DNA of 64,000 bases from Campylorhamphus procurvoides (GCA_013396655.1 WBMV01000298.1:2535430-2599429); one strand, 5' to 3'. Counted from the first letter of the stretch, positions 44,324 through 58,730 are shown. Numbers and translations are program-made. Notes: generated from the sequence alone by a model not told the origin.

Positions 44324-46599
44324 AAAACTCAGAAACCCCCTTAAAATCAGCAAGTAAGCATCCATCAGTCACTGCCAGCACTGCCCTCCTTCAAGCAAAT
44401 GAGCCAAGATGCTGCACCTCTGAGAAGATGCAGGGTGATCCAAGGTCACTTTTATCCTGGGGCTTGTTCAGCCTCTGCTTCTGCTGGGAGCTGTGCAATA
44501 CTGGGGGACCTGCTCAGCCACATGAAGATGACCTTATTGTCAAATGGAAGTCGCTGTGCTGAGGGAATGCAGCTGCACTCAAAGCTGGACTTTGCCGTGC
44601 CTGCAGGGGATGGTGCAGAGGACAATAAGAACCATGACAGGATTAGTTTGATTGTGGATGGAAGTGTCAGAGGCTAAGATTAAGCAGTGCTTGAAGGGAA
44701 AGAAAGAAGGGGAAGCAGACATGAAACATAAAAAGAAAGGGAGAGAGGTTCAGAATGTCAGTGAATGAGGCTTTGCCTGCTGGAGTGATGATGCAGGGAG
44801 CTGCATGCCCAGCCCACTCACAATGCTGGGCACAGTGTCTGCCTTCGGTTCACAGGCCCCTGAGTTGTCACTGCCCCAGCTCTCCTAGAAAAGCTGGTAT
44901 CTCACAAGAGCTAAGACTGAAATTATTCCATATTCTTTTTCCATTTCAGTCTGCTCACCCACAAAATGCATCTTCCTCTTTGCCATTAGTGAAAGGGCTG
45001 GTATAATATGTGTACCACAACAGAGAGTCTTGTGTGCTAGGGCAAGATGCCCATAATCCAGTGGAAGATAAAACAGAGCATAAATACACGTTCTTAGAGG
45101 GTGTTGGTGGCTTTAAATAAGGTAGTTTAAATGGTTTTAAATAGGCAGTTGCTTCTTTTCCTTTAAAGTGTAGGGTATAGTCCCCCACGCAGTTAACAAA
45201 AATGCTGCTACTGGCAATGCTGTGGTGCCCTCAAGTGGATGCAAAACACAAAAAATGTGCTACACTGCATCCTCCTGAGTGTGGCGACTGCACCCTGGTT
45301 TGCAACCCCAGAATGCAAATACAGCACCTGCCCACCCCAAGAGCTCTTTGGAATGCCAGAGAAATAAATGCATTTGACATTAGGATTGCCAGACCAAAAG
45401 CTTCTCTCTCTCGAAATTTATTTTTCAATAAGTTATTTGATTTGGGGGAGGAGAAAAGAAAAAAAGAAAAAAAAGGCAGCTTGGTTGCAGCACCACCCTC
45501 CTGATATTTCTAAATGGCTTTTAACTCTAACCACAGAACAAATGGCATTGAGCTTGATTCCCTTTTCCAAATGCAACATTGTTGCCCTTCCTCTGGAAAC
45601 TGGCAGTCATTGATGAATTGCCTGACACTAGGCCTTACTGGTATGCTATCCAGTCACCTTGCTGTGCCAGCAGATGTGAAATACCCTGTTTTGCCACCTG
45701 CTGCTTCACTGGTGGCAAACTACTCCCCTGGAGTTCTGCCTGAGCCAGCTGCTTCTTTCACAGAAGAGTCGAGGGACGGGCACAAGCTCAGGAGAGGTAT
45801 TTTGGGTGAGAAGACCCTATTCTTGGACAGAAGTGAATTCAGGTGTACACATGGGAGCCATCCAATGGGAACAGGGAAGGGGCCCATGTCTATCTACCAG
45901 AGCAGACATGGTCACTGAGTCAGAGGGAAGGATGCTCGTCTGGAGAGGTCTGTGGCATGTAATGGTAAAGGTGTAGTCTGGGCACAGCACAAAGCAAATC
46001 TGTGGAACCAGCATTAGTCCTGAGCCAGGAGCACTGCTAGTCATGAAGAGACACTGCAACATCTAACTGGAAACAGATGCCAATCATCACTCTTCACAGT
46101 AATGTCATTGTCACAGCAGAAGATGAACAGAAAGTAGCAATACAGATATTAGCACAATCAGCAGTGAAGTGGACATGAGGTTAACAGCACACTAGAAAAG
46201 ACACATACATGGCTTCCTCCACCCCATGTTTCCATGTACTGTGCTTTTTGTCATACCAGAAAGATGTAGCGCAGCACAGACTCCAACAGACACCCCCAAA
46301 GAAGACAGGGAGATCTTGAGAGGCTGGGGTGGAAATAAAAATATCCTGACATCCAGCTCACATAATTTTTTTTTAAAAATCCCTAATTTTTAAGGCTACA
46401 CAATGACTCTGGCTGAGCTTACTGGTCAGAGGTTAGACCTCAAGTCATGCTACTACTAGAGAGAACTTGAATCATGGCAGGTGACACAAAACTTGACCCC
46501 TGTGCTTTGGTAATTTGCCTCAGCTGAATGCTGCATGGGCAGAGGTTCTGCCAGAAGAGCAATGCAGGTGCTCATTCACAGTCACACACATGCTCAGTA
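44324..46599. other. Intergenic, no recognised feature
   Basis: About 2.3 kb with an A-rich tract near 45455-45475. Frames of 80-134 codons at 45202-45918 have no recognisable domain. I see nothing else. Confidence 0.6.
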
Positions 46600-47130
46600 C
46601 ATGGCCTACTGTGGCCCTTTCCACAGAGCTTCTCCACACCAGTCCCAGCCTATCCTGGTGCCCAAGGTTCTTCCTCCCCAGGACAGGGCTTGGCATTTGT
46701 CCCTGCTGAATTTTATGCGGTTCCTGTTGATCCATTTCTCCAGCCTGCCCAGGAAAAGAAGCCCTAACCTCGTGTTAGTAATCTGCAAATTTGATGAGAA
46801 TGCATTGCATCGCCTCTTCCACACCATTCATGTCCAGTAGGACACACCTCAGCAACAAGTAGAGAATTGCAGGGATCTGTAAAGTAAAACTCATCAACCA
46901 CTGCCCTCCAACCCCAGTCATCCAACCAGCATATCAGCCCTCTTCTAGCTGTCCGTCCACCCAGTCGTTAATATCCTGCCTTGAATACAAGAATCTTATG
47001 GGAAAGCCATAAGTGTCGAAAGCCTTCTAAAGTCAAGGAAAACATCATCCCTTGCTCATTCCCAGATCCAGTAATTTCATCATAGAAGGCAATCAGATTA
47101 GGCAAGCACAACTTAATCTTCTGAGCAGCT
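46600..47130 (-). mobile_element. Avian interspersed repeat, probably CR1-related
   Basis: The plus strand matches a repeat I know from many bird genomes: ctgaattttatgcggttcct, then gttgatccatttctccagcc, aatctgcaaatttgatgaga, gtcgaaagccttctaaagtc, aaggaaaacatcatccc and cagtaatttcatcatagaag, in the expected order. The orientation is as in antisense CR1 copies, so I place it on the minus strand. The family assignment is from memory and uncertain; that it is a repeat is more certain. Confidence 0.7.
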
Positions 47131-49139
47131 GTGGAAAGAACTAGCAATACAAGACTAAAGGTGCAGCAAACTGTATTGATTAGAAAGAACATTCCTAGGT
47201 GTATAGAGAAACCATATGCTCAACCAAAGTTGAACAGAAACAGCTGAGCAGCAGAGCAGAAAGGAATACAAACCCCCTTAAAACAGTCAACTAATGTTTA
47301 CCTAATTTAGCTCTCTGAATCAGCTGCCATTAGAGTATTGCCATGCAAAACTATGGAACACACTGATACAAAACCTAGTAAAGATTTAACTCTCAAAGAA
47401 CTTAAAGAAAGAAACCGATTACAGTAACCATGAGGCATTGAAGGAGTGCATGGGCAGTGCACTCTTAAAACACCAGCAGGACATGGCTCAGCCCAAGGGG
47501 CCAGTAGTATGTGGAACAGGCACCCCAGGGCACAGTAAGCAGTGTTTGAGCAGGAACAGCAGGTTTGTTCAAAGACTATAGTCACAACAAATTTTAGGTC
47601 TGCTGCTGGCAGACCAGTGTTGTCTGACTTTGGACAAAAGACATTTGCCATCAATGGCCTCAAGAAGCACATCTTTTAGACATTGCCAAAAAGCTCTGTG
47701 CGCTTAAAGTCAGCATAGGTAGCCCACAAATCAAATATGAATCAGGGAGAGATTTGGTGAATACAGAAATTTTTCCCAGAGGATCCATCAGAACTGAGCT
47801 AAAATACAGTCCAGAGCCAGTGGTATGTCAGTATTGTACGATTCAGACAACCATTACAAGATATGTAACTCAAAGCCCTACCAAAAAATGTAGAGTTATG
47901 AATCCCCAAGATTATGAACAATCTCTTACTGACATATGAGGAAACTAGCAGTACAAGTAGAAACCTGTTTAAAGGCACCTTGACCCTGATTTTTTTTTTT
48001 TAGAGAGAGAGAGATCTAGGAAGACATTTTGTGTTAGCTTGAAATGAATAGGTGGACTGAGGACACTGTCAACACCTGCCAGTTCTACACTGAAAACACA
48101 GGCCTGTGCAGAGAACAGAAGGAACTGCTGACACTGCCATACCAGCTCTAATGTCAAAGCCAGTGTCAATTTGACATTGACTGGACAATGATATATTGCT
48201 CTGAAACAGCATCACTGATAACATCTCGGGACTGCACCTGACAGAAGCATGAAAAGAAACCCACCCCACACATGGGCACTGTTCCGACCACAATGCTGTG
48301 ATAGCTGAAAGAAGCAAATGCACACTCTGACTGCCACTGGTATAGATCTTATTTGGATACAGTCTCACATTAAAAGCTGCCAGTTGTTCATACAAGGGCA
48401 ACCGGAAAGTAGCAGTTACAGCAGAAATGCAACATCAAGCAATTACAGGCAATGTTATGATCAGGGCAAGTAGCTGAGTTTGGGGTACAGAAGATGCAGC
48501 AGAACATCCTTCTGCTGAGGAAGTCACTTTTAGTCCTTAGTGCTCACCAAGCACCAGTCTTGGCATGACTTGAAATGAACTTCCCAGGGCAGATCTGTGG
48601 CCACACCAACAGCGTGAAGGCAGCACTGGTTTATGGTCTTGCCTTAGACTAATATCCTTGGGCTTCCAATTCCTTTCTGACCAGCAGGTGACATCCATCT
48701 CTGCCACTCTGGGCAGCAGCACTGCCTACAGGAAAGAAGTGCTGTCCAGAGACTTAGTGGCTAAATCACAGACTATATATATTGCCAACTGCTCTATCTT
48801 TTTTGAGGTTGCCAGCCTCCCAAAGGAAGTGTTCAAGACACAACCTAGGGAAGGACATTTCTCTTTACCAAGCAGCTCCTAAATCTTTAAGACCGAAAGC
48901 TAGTCTGTTTTGTTTTGCTAATCAAAGAGGATAGAAGGGATACAAGATTCCCTTTTAGAAATAAGAAGTGATCATGGAGTCAAATAAAATGGCAGGAAAA
49001 ACAAATAAATGTAAATCTAGGAGTATAGCTTCTGATTTTTAAAAACTGAAAAAGCATAAATTCCAAGCATAAAATTGAGAACTCTATTTAAAAAAGAAAA
49101 AAATTTCTCAAAAAAGTTTTTTTCATCTAAAAGGTAAGA
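47131..49139. other. Intergenic, no recognised gene
   Basis: About 2 kb with a T11 run followed by (AG)n at 47991-48014. Frames of 110-121 codons on the minus strand (47307-47672, 48069-48401) resemble no known family. Confidence 0.6.
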
Positions 49140-49830
49140 TTACAGAATCACAGAATATGCTGATTTGGAAGGAAAACACAAGCATCGTCAAGTCCAACTC
49201 CTGACCCTGCACAGGACCATCCCCAAGATGTGCCAGAAAGCAAACACTACTTGAGCTCTGCCAGGCTTGGTGCTGTGACCACTTCCCTGGGGAGACTGTT
49301 GCAATGCCTAATCACCCTCTGGGTGAAAAACCTTTTCCTAACATCCAACCTAAACCTCTCCTGACACAACTTCAGGCCATTTCCTCAGGCCCTGTCACTG
49401 GTCACCACAGAGAAGAGATCAGTGCCTGCCTCTCCTCTTCCCCTCACAAGGAAGTTGTAACTGCAATGAGGTCTCTCCTCAGTTTCCTCTTCTCCCAGGC
49501 TGAACAGACCAAGGGACCTCAGCCATTCCTCACATGGCTTCCCCTCAAGGCCCTTCACCACCTCAGTTGCCCTCCTTTGGACACTCTCCAGTAGCTTAAT
49601 ATCTTTCTTCTATTGTGGCACCCAAAACTGCACACAATATTCAAGGTGAGACCGCCCCAGAGCAGAGTGGGACAATCTCCTCCCTCGACTGGCTGGCGAT
49701 GCTTTGACTGATGCCCCCCAGGACATGTTTGGCCCTTCTGGCTGCCAGGGCACTGCTGACTCATATTCAACTTGCCATCAACCAGGACCTTCAGGTCCCT
49801 TTCCACAGCAGTGCTTTCCAGCACCTTATT
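49140..49830 (-). mobile_element. CR1 LINE, 3' part with end of ORF2
   Basis: The plus strand begins tacagaatcacagaatatgc and runs through caggaccatccccaagatgt, ggtgaaaaaccttttcctaa, aggccctgtcactggtcacc and tgcacacaatattcaaggtg. On the minus strand 49700-49824 encodes ERDLKVLVDGKLNMSQQC, the typical C-terminal part of a CR1 reverse transcriptase ORF. It is a 5'-truncated, inactive copy. Confidence 0.93.
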
Positions 49831-52800
49831 TTGATACCCTTTGCAAGGTCAAACAGGATTTCTCATACATACAAGGCAACAGGGAAAAATGAGGAAATAT
49901 ACAGATAATTAAATTTACATATAACCCCAATATCAGCCTCAGTTTTCAGTGAGGACCATAAAGTCTTCAGGGAGCAAAGGCCAAATGGCCACTGAAACAG
50001 AGCATGGTGTGAGCTTAGCTGTTGGACGTGAAAAAGAGGGGACAAAAGAGGACTTCCTTCATTAGTCATTTTTTTATTAGTTATGGATCATAACTGCTTG
50101 AGACAACAAAAAAGATGCAGCCTGGGGATTGTACTCAGAAAAGTATTCCCTGAAAGTATAAAGTAGTGTTAATATTTCCCTCTAAAAAGGCACCTGGTGA
50201 GGCCTCTGAAATTGTTTAATTTTCAGTTCATCTTCTTTGAATGTGCTCAGTCAGGATGTGCAAAAGGGCAAAGACAGGTTACTAGCTGGGTCAGGAAAAT
50301 GCTCTACAGAAAAGCCTGACTCACTTAGCCAAGAAGAAAGGAAGCTGGGAGAAAGCAGAACAGACACTCACAACAGTTCACCAGGCAGAACAGTGAGGAT
50401 TTAGCACCTCCCTGTTTCTGGTTGCGCTGTTTGCCTTTGTTGTGTGTTTGGGTTTTTTAATTGGATGCAATCACACCGGGAACTACAGCATGGTTTTGCT
50501 TTAGGGGGAAGTGGATGCTTCATCTAGTTGACTCTGCCTTCATATCTTCATCTTTCTTTTATACTTGGCCTGTCTTAGGGAGATTCTTCACTATTAGGCT
50601 GTGATGTTCTAAGAGATGCTTAAGACGAAAATAAATGAGCCTCTGTGATACCTTATCTCAATATAGGTTTCAAGTTATTATTATAATTGCAAAATTAGGA
50701 GATACATTTCAGTAAATAGAATAAGCAAGCCTCCACTTGTAGCGACTCCTGTTTACTGTATGGAGATAAGATGAATAAGCCTTTATGGAAAATGTGCCTG
50801 GATGCACCAACTGTGGATGCACAACTCATGCATTAGCAATGTTTATGGACTGACTCATTACACAGCCAGTCCTTATGCACATCCCTTCTGGGAACATACA
50901 GGTTTGCAAACATAATCAAAAATAAGATGTCCAACATACAGGAATTCAAACACATCCTTGACCAGTGTTTGAAGGGACAAGATTTAATACTCTGATATAA
51001 TGACAGGCCAGAAAGTGAACAGCAAATTCTCTGGGTTCCTTGTTTTTCTGCAGGCTTACTCCAGATCCTGAAAGTACCTAAACTCTCGGACATAGAGGCC
51101 TTATGTTTGAAGTTATGGCAGGAGTCTACCCAAATGAGACCAGGTACTTCTCTAGGGTGAAACCCAGAAGAATTTGAAAGGAACACCATGAACTCCTTGA
51201 ACTGGCATTTCCCCATGAAACCACCACTGGAAAGCTTCCAGCTATTGCCCTGAAACAGGGTGTAAGGACACGCATATAGCAAAGTGTGAGGCAAGGTGCT
51301 GTGGGAAGACTGAGCACACAGGGAACTGTGCAAAGGAAGGGCTAGTTAAACAAGTTTTGCAGGAGTGGTTGTAGACCCACCCATGTACAAAAAAACCCCA
51401 CCAGACTGCCAAAGTGGTTATTGAAACATCACGACCTGCACCAACCCAATCTACCAGCAGGAACTGCTGCCAGCATTATCAGCAGGCAATGGGTGAAGAG
51501 TGACCTAGTGCCAACTAGGTCAGTATGGGTTACAAGCCAAGTAAAGAAAGCCATAGTGTGTACACAGAACCTAAAAGTTCATCTGTAGGACCAAACCTCA
51601 GACAAGCAGACCTGAACCCTGGTCCTAACCATGAAATGCTGTAGTTGACTACCTGCTACTTGCTTTCCTGTAGCTTTGCTCCAAACTGGCATCCAGGCAA
51701 AAGCCCCTGCCATGATCCTAACTTCCAGGTGCCCTTCTGAAGTACAGCATATGATCTCAGCGGGGAAGTTACAGCAAAGTTACAAAACCTGCATGACTAC
51801 TTGAGGCAGTGGCTCAGGTAGAAGGCAGTGGGAAGCGAGGTAACGCTATACAGATATGGCCAAGCCATTGCCAGTGCACAAGATGCCTGCTGAAACATGA
51901 TTGCTTTTCAGTTGACACTGAAGTATCTGTTCAAATACATTTGAATGCTGCTTGCGAAAATTGTCATGTTGACAGGCAGGGAGATTGAAATCAAGTATCT
52001 GGTAGCCAAAGAAACCCAACCATAGGGCTCCAGTTAAGGAATCTGTTGTCACAATAGGTCAGAGCACAAGGCGATGTAGTCTGATACCCTTTTCCAATGT
52101 GAATCCTCACAGCAAGCTAAGTGATTCCATTTCTGGCAAAACATCCCAGGTGCTTGGGATCAGAGGTTTAGAAGGAATTCCCAAGCCGAAGATTACATCT
52201 CACCACTGACATCCAGAGTCAAGGATCATCCTAACCTCCCTGAATGTGTCCAACCTCTTGATGAACACACTGATACCTTTGGCTTCCTCAATATCCCCCA
52301 CTAGACTAATTCTAGATGCACCTATATTTTGCATACCCAACCCTGGTATCTTCCTTTCATCCATTTCTAAAAGTCTGACTGACCATTTCATCAGCTCCTA
52401 TCACTACGCAGTGCTGACTCCTCCTATCCTATCCCACCTCAGCTAGCATGATAGTCTCCTAAGAAGTCATGCAGCTTTTAGTCCTGTATGGAAGCAATTT
52501 CTATCTCTTTGGACCCCTTCACTGGTTCTCTCCATATTGTCTAGCTTTATTAGATCCTTTTCAATGGCTGCAGACAGCATTCAAACCAAATGCATTTATA
52601 TAGCAGTACACCAATATTTTGTTGCATTCTCTTCCTTTCCCAATAATTTTCTAATTGGCTCCTGCAGTACAAAGGTTTGGCTGACATTTTCAGAGAACTA
52701 TGCATAATGCAGAGCCACCTTCCCCAAATACTACTCCGAAGCCCCTTGTGTTATATGTATATTAGGATACATTCACCTCATGTGAATTCCTTTGCGTTCT

Positions 52801-53841
52801 GTAAACACAGGCTTTATTTATTATGCAAGGCATATCTGGCAGTCTAATTTATGAGCTCAAACATGCTTGAAGACAAGTATCACATTTACTACCTCCCATT
52901 TCTGTGTTCCTAAAGGTGATTTAAAAATCACACAGGACAACATCTACCACAGGTAGAAACTCCTTTAGACTTCTGCTGTCAATGCTATCAATGCTACCCA
53001 GGCCCAGAGTGCTTTATCAATTGCCCTAAAAAGCTGCTACTAGCACATCAATTTCAAACACTTCCTTGACCTACCTCTAACAGAGCAGGGCTCTGACATG
53101 AAAACTTCTGAGGTCCTCAGCTCTGAATATTGCTGCAGGGGACTTGGCTTTTCTGCCAGCCTTCTTTTTCCAAATAAACTAGAGCAGCAACTGCAACATT
53201 CTCTAACTCAAGGCAAGAAACATACCAAAAGTCAGGATCTTTCAATCTTCATCTGCCCTCCCTAAACCCAATTCTTTGTTCCTATTTGCATTGCCCAGCA
53301 CACAGCACTGCAGTTAGGCAATGTCTTTACCTTTGCAGTTCTGGACCTCTGCTACATCCCAAGGTCAGACTAAAAGAGATTTAGGCAGTCTCTCACCTTT
53401 GAGTCAGGTACCCAAGTCCTGCTGAAGACACAAGACTCCTGCTTGTCCCATTACTGAGATACCTTCCTGAAATTTTGGTAGCGATAGGAGCTGGTGAATG
53501 GCTCAGGAGTGCCCTCAACACACAGCAGCTGCTGTGGTGCCCAGTGTTCCTCAGCCACCATGGAAACTTCACTGCCTTCTGCTGCACAAAACTGTGCATC
53601 TGTGTATCATATGCCCATTATATGAACATCCCAACACCGTGTGGATTACAAATTTTCTGCCTGCAAAGGGTATTTAAAAAAAACGCCACTCTGCAATAGC
53701 CAGCATCAAGAGCCTTATCGCCCACCGAGTCACTGAACACAAGCAGCACTGTACAGATTCATGGCACTGAACAGCTGTCTGCCAAACTCTAAGCAGATAA
53801 GAAATATAGAGATAAGGCTCACAAATATTTTACCCATCACT
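49831..53841. other. Intergenic, no recognised gene
   Basis: About 4 kb. The longest frame is 166 codons on the minus strand (50833-51333); I find no motif, signal peptide or similarity to a known family in it. No repeat family is recognised. Confidence 0.55.
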
Positions 53842-53890
53842 TGGCAGTGCTAGGCTCAGTTGGACTAGATCTTAAAGGTCCTAAGTGATT
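53842..53890 (+). mobile_element. CR1 LINE 3' tip (short)
   Basis: ggcagtgctaggctcagttg followed by gactagatcttaaaggtcct and aagtgattctat is the last about 50 bases of a CR1 3' UTR in sense orientation. Confidence 0.65.
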
Positions 53891-53892
53891 CT

Positions 53893-53925
53893 ATCCAGGA
53901 CTACACAGGATCCAGGACTACACAG
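53893..53925. repeat. 17-base tandem duplication
   Basis: atccaggactacacagg is followed directly by a second copy of the same unit (last base changed). It abuts the CR1 3' tip, so it may be a tail-associated duplication. Confidence 0.85.
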
Positions 53926-55424
53926 AAAGCAAGAATCACCCTAACTTGTATTTCCTTAAATACAGTTACCTAATTGCATTTTTAATTAGTTTTCAACAGC
54001 TATGTAAAATAGAGAAAAAACTTGAGACAGCACGTAACAAACAGGTATTCAAAGCTTACCTGAACTTATAACATAACATGTATATTAAATGGATACAGAC
54101 AGAAGCCAGAGATCCTTACAATATTGTAAGAGTCAAGACCAATGGACCAATGCTGCTCAATAACTGACCTATTCCTTGTGCTTTTCCATGGTTCAGAATA
54201 GTGGTACCCACTATTCCACTTTAAATTAGTCATATCTTTCATTATAAAAGCTGCCTGGATTCTAGCAATTCATCTGATTGGAGACAGCATGTTGGAATTG
54301 CATCACGTTTAGCTGTGGATATTCTACCTGCCAAGGGGAGGAATTGAGGTGAGGAGTCAGATTTTTATCTCAGGTTTCATTTCAGCAACTCCCATGAAAG
54401 TGTATGCGCAGGCTGTACAAAGACTCCTTCTGTGTCCATACAGGTGTACACCTCTATATCCTATGAGTAAATCACACTGCATTGCCTGCTCTATTCTTTC
54501 TGACCTTCATCTTGCAAAATTTATCTTCTAATTACTTTATATGAAGCAGTAAGCAAACAAGGGCACACTGCACCAGCTCCCTGACAGACCAACAGGCTTC
54601 ATATTCTGGGCAGGTGGGTACAGATAACCAAATTGGAAGGAGATATTTGCACCCAGCAGGAAGGGAACAAATATCCTCTGCTGAAAAAGGATGTGTCTTA
54701 GCCACTAGAGTGTCAAAGAAATATGATAAAGTAGTATTTGGTTTACCCTTGTTGCTAAGAACTCACACAAAACTGAGGGAACAGCAAGGCAATAAGACTG
54801 TATACAACCAGAAAGGAGAAGCAAGTAGTATTTAATACTTGTCATAATTGGCACCTACAAGGATTAGCCAGGGATCCTGACTGAGGAGGTCAGGAATGAG
54901 CTAGGCTTCAGAGGTAAACTAGAACTCAAGTTAATTTCAACTGCATAATTTTTAATCTGATACTTAGCACCACTCCCAGAATTAGTTAACTGCTTAGCAT
55001 GAAACCACCATCAGGTGCTTAAAGAATGAACAGAAACTCACAGGAAGGACTAAATCAGTGACAATGTTACCACTTACCTTCAGACTAACTCATGCTCTGC
55101 TCTGCACTCTGTACTGTTTGGTATTTAAGCATTTCCTTCCTGCCCAGATACATGTTCAGCAGCAGGACCTTCAGCACTTTAGAGTGCCTTGTACAAGGCT
55201 AGATAAGCAGGAGCCAGAATCCTCCAGCACCATAAGGATAGATTTGTCTTGCTTATTGGTCAAGTGTACTGGGAGAGGCAGCAAGCAAGCAGCCTCCTTT
55301 ACTTGTATTTGTCAAGGACAATTCTGGGTGTTGTCACACCAAGACAGACTACAAGCACAGAGCCTTCAAAACAAACTCCTTTTAGTGTTTGAATTCCAGC
55401 TAATCATACAGCTGGTCAAGCCAG
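53926..55424. other. Intergenic, no recognised feature
   Basis: About 1.5 kb of AT-rich sequence. The 164-codon plus frame at 55058-55552 runs into the following CR1 and is not supported as a gene. Confidence 0.6.
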
Positions 55425-55760
55425 ATCATAGAATGTCCTGTATTGGAAGACCAACAAGGATCATCAAACTCCAATTCCCGGCCCTGCAGAGGACCACACG
55501 AAGAATCACACCACATGCCCAAGAACACTGCACAAATGCATCTCGAACTTAGGCTTCGTGCCATGATTGATTTCCCGGGGAGCCTGTTCCAGTACCAAAT
55601 CATCCTCTGGGTGAAGAACCTTGTCCTAATATCCAGCCTAAACCTCCCCTGGCAGCTTCATGCTGTTCCCTCAGGTCCCGTCATTGGTCACCAGAGAGAA
55701 GGGATCAATGCCCGCCCCTCCCCTTCCCTCATAAGGAAGCTGGAGATGGAGTACTGCTAT
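55425..55760 (-). mobile_element. CR1 LINE 3' fragment
   Basis: The plus strand reads atcatagaatgtcctgtatt, then ccggccctgcagaggaccac, aatcacaccacatgcccaag, cggggagcctgttccagtac and ctgggtgaagaaccttgtcc, the reverse complement of a bird CR1 3' region. It belongs to the same subfamily type as the copy at 6246-6345. Confidence 0.9.
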
Positions 55761-58730
55761 ACCCATCCATAAATAAAAAAGAAAGTCACCCTTCTGCAGT
55801 TAGGTTTTGTTGTTTTTTTAGTGACAGCTGCTGAATAAAGGGCTTTTGGACCACAGTATTAGATGTAAAAGTTCTAAGTTTCTAAACCCATTTTTTGAAC
55901 AAGAATTAGTAAAGGGAACTTATTGAAATGTTTCCACTTACCTTTCTACTCTTCTGTAGCTGTGTTAACTCAATATTAACTGATATAGGATTATATCTGG
56001 TTTAGTCAGCCATCTTCTCTCCCCATTTCATACAGACAGTGTCCTGAAAAGTGGTTTTGAGGGTGACAGTAATGCACAATGGACATCTTGTAACGCTGGG
56101 AAAGCTGCATGCCTGTTACTTGACATTTAAGATGGTATTTCTGGTAGTTGCTGTCCTTTAAATCTAACCAGACACAGCAATTCTGTACTTCACTTATAAG
56201 ATCCCAGCATAATCTGAGAAGGGAGATGGTTGTCTGTAAAGGAAAACAAACAAAACCTGGAATAGATTGAAGACTGGTAAGTGCTAATTGCCAAAGTAGA
56301 CAGATATCTTGTAGCATACCATTGAGTGGGGAAGGAGTATAAATTAATTACTCACTTGCAATGGAAGAAATTTATTTAAAAGGGATGACTGACAACAACC
56401 CACTGCCTCTCATCAGCCCCAGGCCTCTTTCATAAGCACCATCTCATGCCAGTTATATTTCCTGTGGGTTCTTTAGCAGTCATGAAATGAAAGGTTTGAT
56501 AAACCATACACTACAAGATAAAAATAAGGCATGTGGTACTGCTTTTCAATATTCAACATGAACTAGAGAAGCAAAACAGCAAAAGATAACAATTATGACA
56601 TTAGAATAATTAAGCAGAAATTTCAATATCTGTAATATAGACAAGTAGTTGGGAAACATTTCTATAACAACTCTTTGTGATGTTTCTGCAAAGACTTTCT
56701 TGACAAGTTTTTCTCCAAAGAGACTGATACTCTTCCCCCTCTCCAGACAATGCCAGAAACAGTATCAGTTCCCACACCACAAGTAGTCTGTCAAACAAAT
56801 ATGGAATATGCAGAAAAGTTACATTTTTTCATCATTAGCTTCAAGCTTGAGAACTCGAACATTTGTATAACAGACAAGTAGAGTACCACTAGCATTTGTA
56901 CTCCTTATACACTAGTCTGGGATTTAAAAAAAAATCATTAAGAACAAGACCATTAAAGGGAACAATTCTTTTTCCATAGAAATATGGGGTAACTACCCCC
57001 TATGCCAACAGGTGACTAACTCTGCACTCTGTTTCATATGACAATGGGATCAACAACAAAGTTAAGTTGATCATTCCAAGTCCACCCTTACAAGCGGGCT
57101 GTGCTGTTTCCTGCCTCTGCTCCAGCACTGGAATGAGGACACATTGTCTGCATCCCTTGCTTCAGCCATCCTCCCAGATCAGGCCAGTATCAGGAATAGT
57201 TCCCCCTCCTAATCACACTTCCTGTGTAATGCAAAGAATCACTGCTAACCTGAAATAAGGAATGGCAGGGGTTCAACAGACACAGGACCACCACAGCCCA
57301 GAATAAAGCTCTTTTACAAGCATTTGCTCCATCAAAGCACGATAGGCCTAACTGGCATATAAAGGTGGTGATGAGTTAGAGTTTTGAAACACAGACATTA
57401 AGCTGAGGCCTGATAGTTACAGAAATACAATTCTTCATTAAAGTTTTTTAAAGTTCCGTCAAGTACTTATGCTGTTTTCAATATTAAAGAATTAAGAACA
57501 AAGTTTCCCATCCATCAAGGGCTGCTTTTATTATATTAACAAGCTCTGAAAACCTCATTTAAAAACCAAAGCTACTAAAGTTTGGCAAAAAAATTGCTAT
57601 ACTTACTATTTTCATGTTGTGCTATTCTATCATTCTTCAGTTCTTACAGGGCCATAGTCATCCAAAAATGCTAAATCAATGGCAGGAAAGATAGCAAGAA
57701 CACACTGAAACAAAATCTTTCCTCCAATATTGCTGTCAACATAGGGAATTGTAAATACCTATCTCTTTTCTTTGCTATTATCTCCAGATCAAAACATTGT
57801 GATAGGGTTCTGAGTGATACCAATAAACTATACTGCTCAGTCTGAAAGCATGGAAAATGGTTATTTTGTGAGCTGAAGAATCATGAAAAGCACAGCTGCC
57901 AATCTGTATCTGGATTACTGTATTCCAGTATAAAGTAACATTTTATTTAACAGATTTTAACAAGTGATTTCCCATAAACACTTACGGAAATTATAACAGA
58001 GCATGAAGCAAAATATGCCTATTCCTATAGGTATAAGAATCTTACCTAGACAAAGAGAAAATAAAATTCTCAGCCCTGCTAATACACATGGCAAACGTTG
58101 TAGGAGTTGCCCTTTATAGGGTCAAACTGAAAATTCTCAAGAACAATATCCTTATCTTAGAAGAACAAACTACCACTCAGTATTTTGTGATGCTCAAATA
58201 GTTTGTAAGAATTCCCTGGACTTCAGCTGTATCTTCCCAAGGCAGCTACATGTGTTGTCTTAGGTAAGATACCAGCAGCAAGAATGGCTAGCTTCTTCCA
58301 GCCCCACACAGCTGACCTAATTGACTTGCCAGGCAGCCTGCAGATGACAGAACTGCTGTGAAAATGCACCTCCACCACAGAGGTAGAATGAATGTCCAGG
58401 CACTTTTGTGCTCCAGTGCTTGGGACAACATGGCAGCTGTCATGAAGCTGACATTATTCCAATTTAAAATTACTGGTCATTATTTTAGCATCTTTCCATT
58501 ATTTAAATAAATTTAGAATTCATTCACTTGCACTAGTAATCCAATTAAAACAAAGCCTGATCAATCACGTAAAAAACCAGTTCTGCTCCATTCAATGCAA
58601 TTTAGAGAGTGCCTAGTATTAAAGCTTTTAAAAATCCAAGTAAGTGGTTTCTGAACATCATGAATCTTGAATAGTTTTCTATTTTGAAATTTAAAAAGCA
58701 TAGTAGCATTTTTAATAGGACAAAAGCCAT
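55761..58730. other. Intergenic, downstream of TTK
   Basis: About 3 kb of AT-rich sequence with no gene or repeat family that I recognise. Confidence 0.6.

Noticed and set aside
50833..51333. 166-codon minus-strand frame, the longest in the desert apart from CR1-linked ones
   Set aside because: No signal peptide, transmembrane pattern or motif of a known family. A remnant of a retroviral gene was considered, but no retroviral motif or LTR lies beside it.
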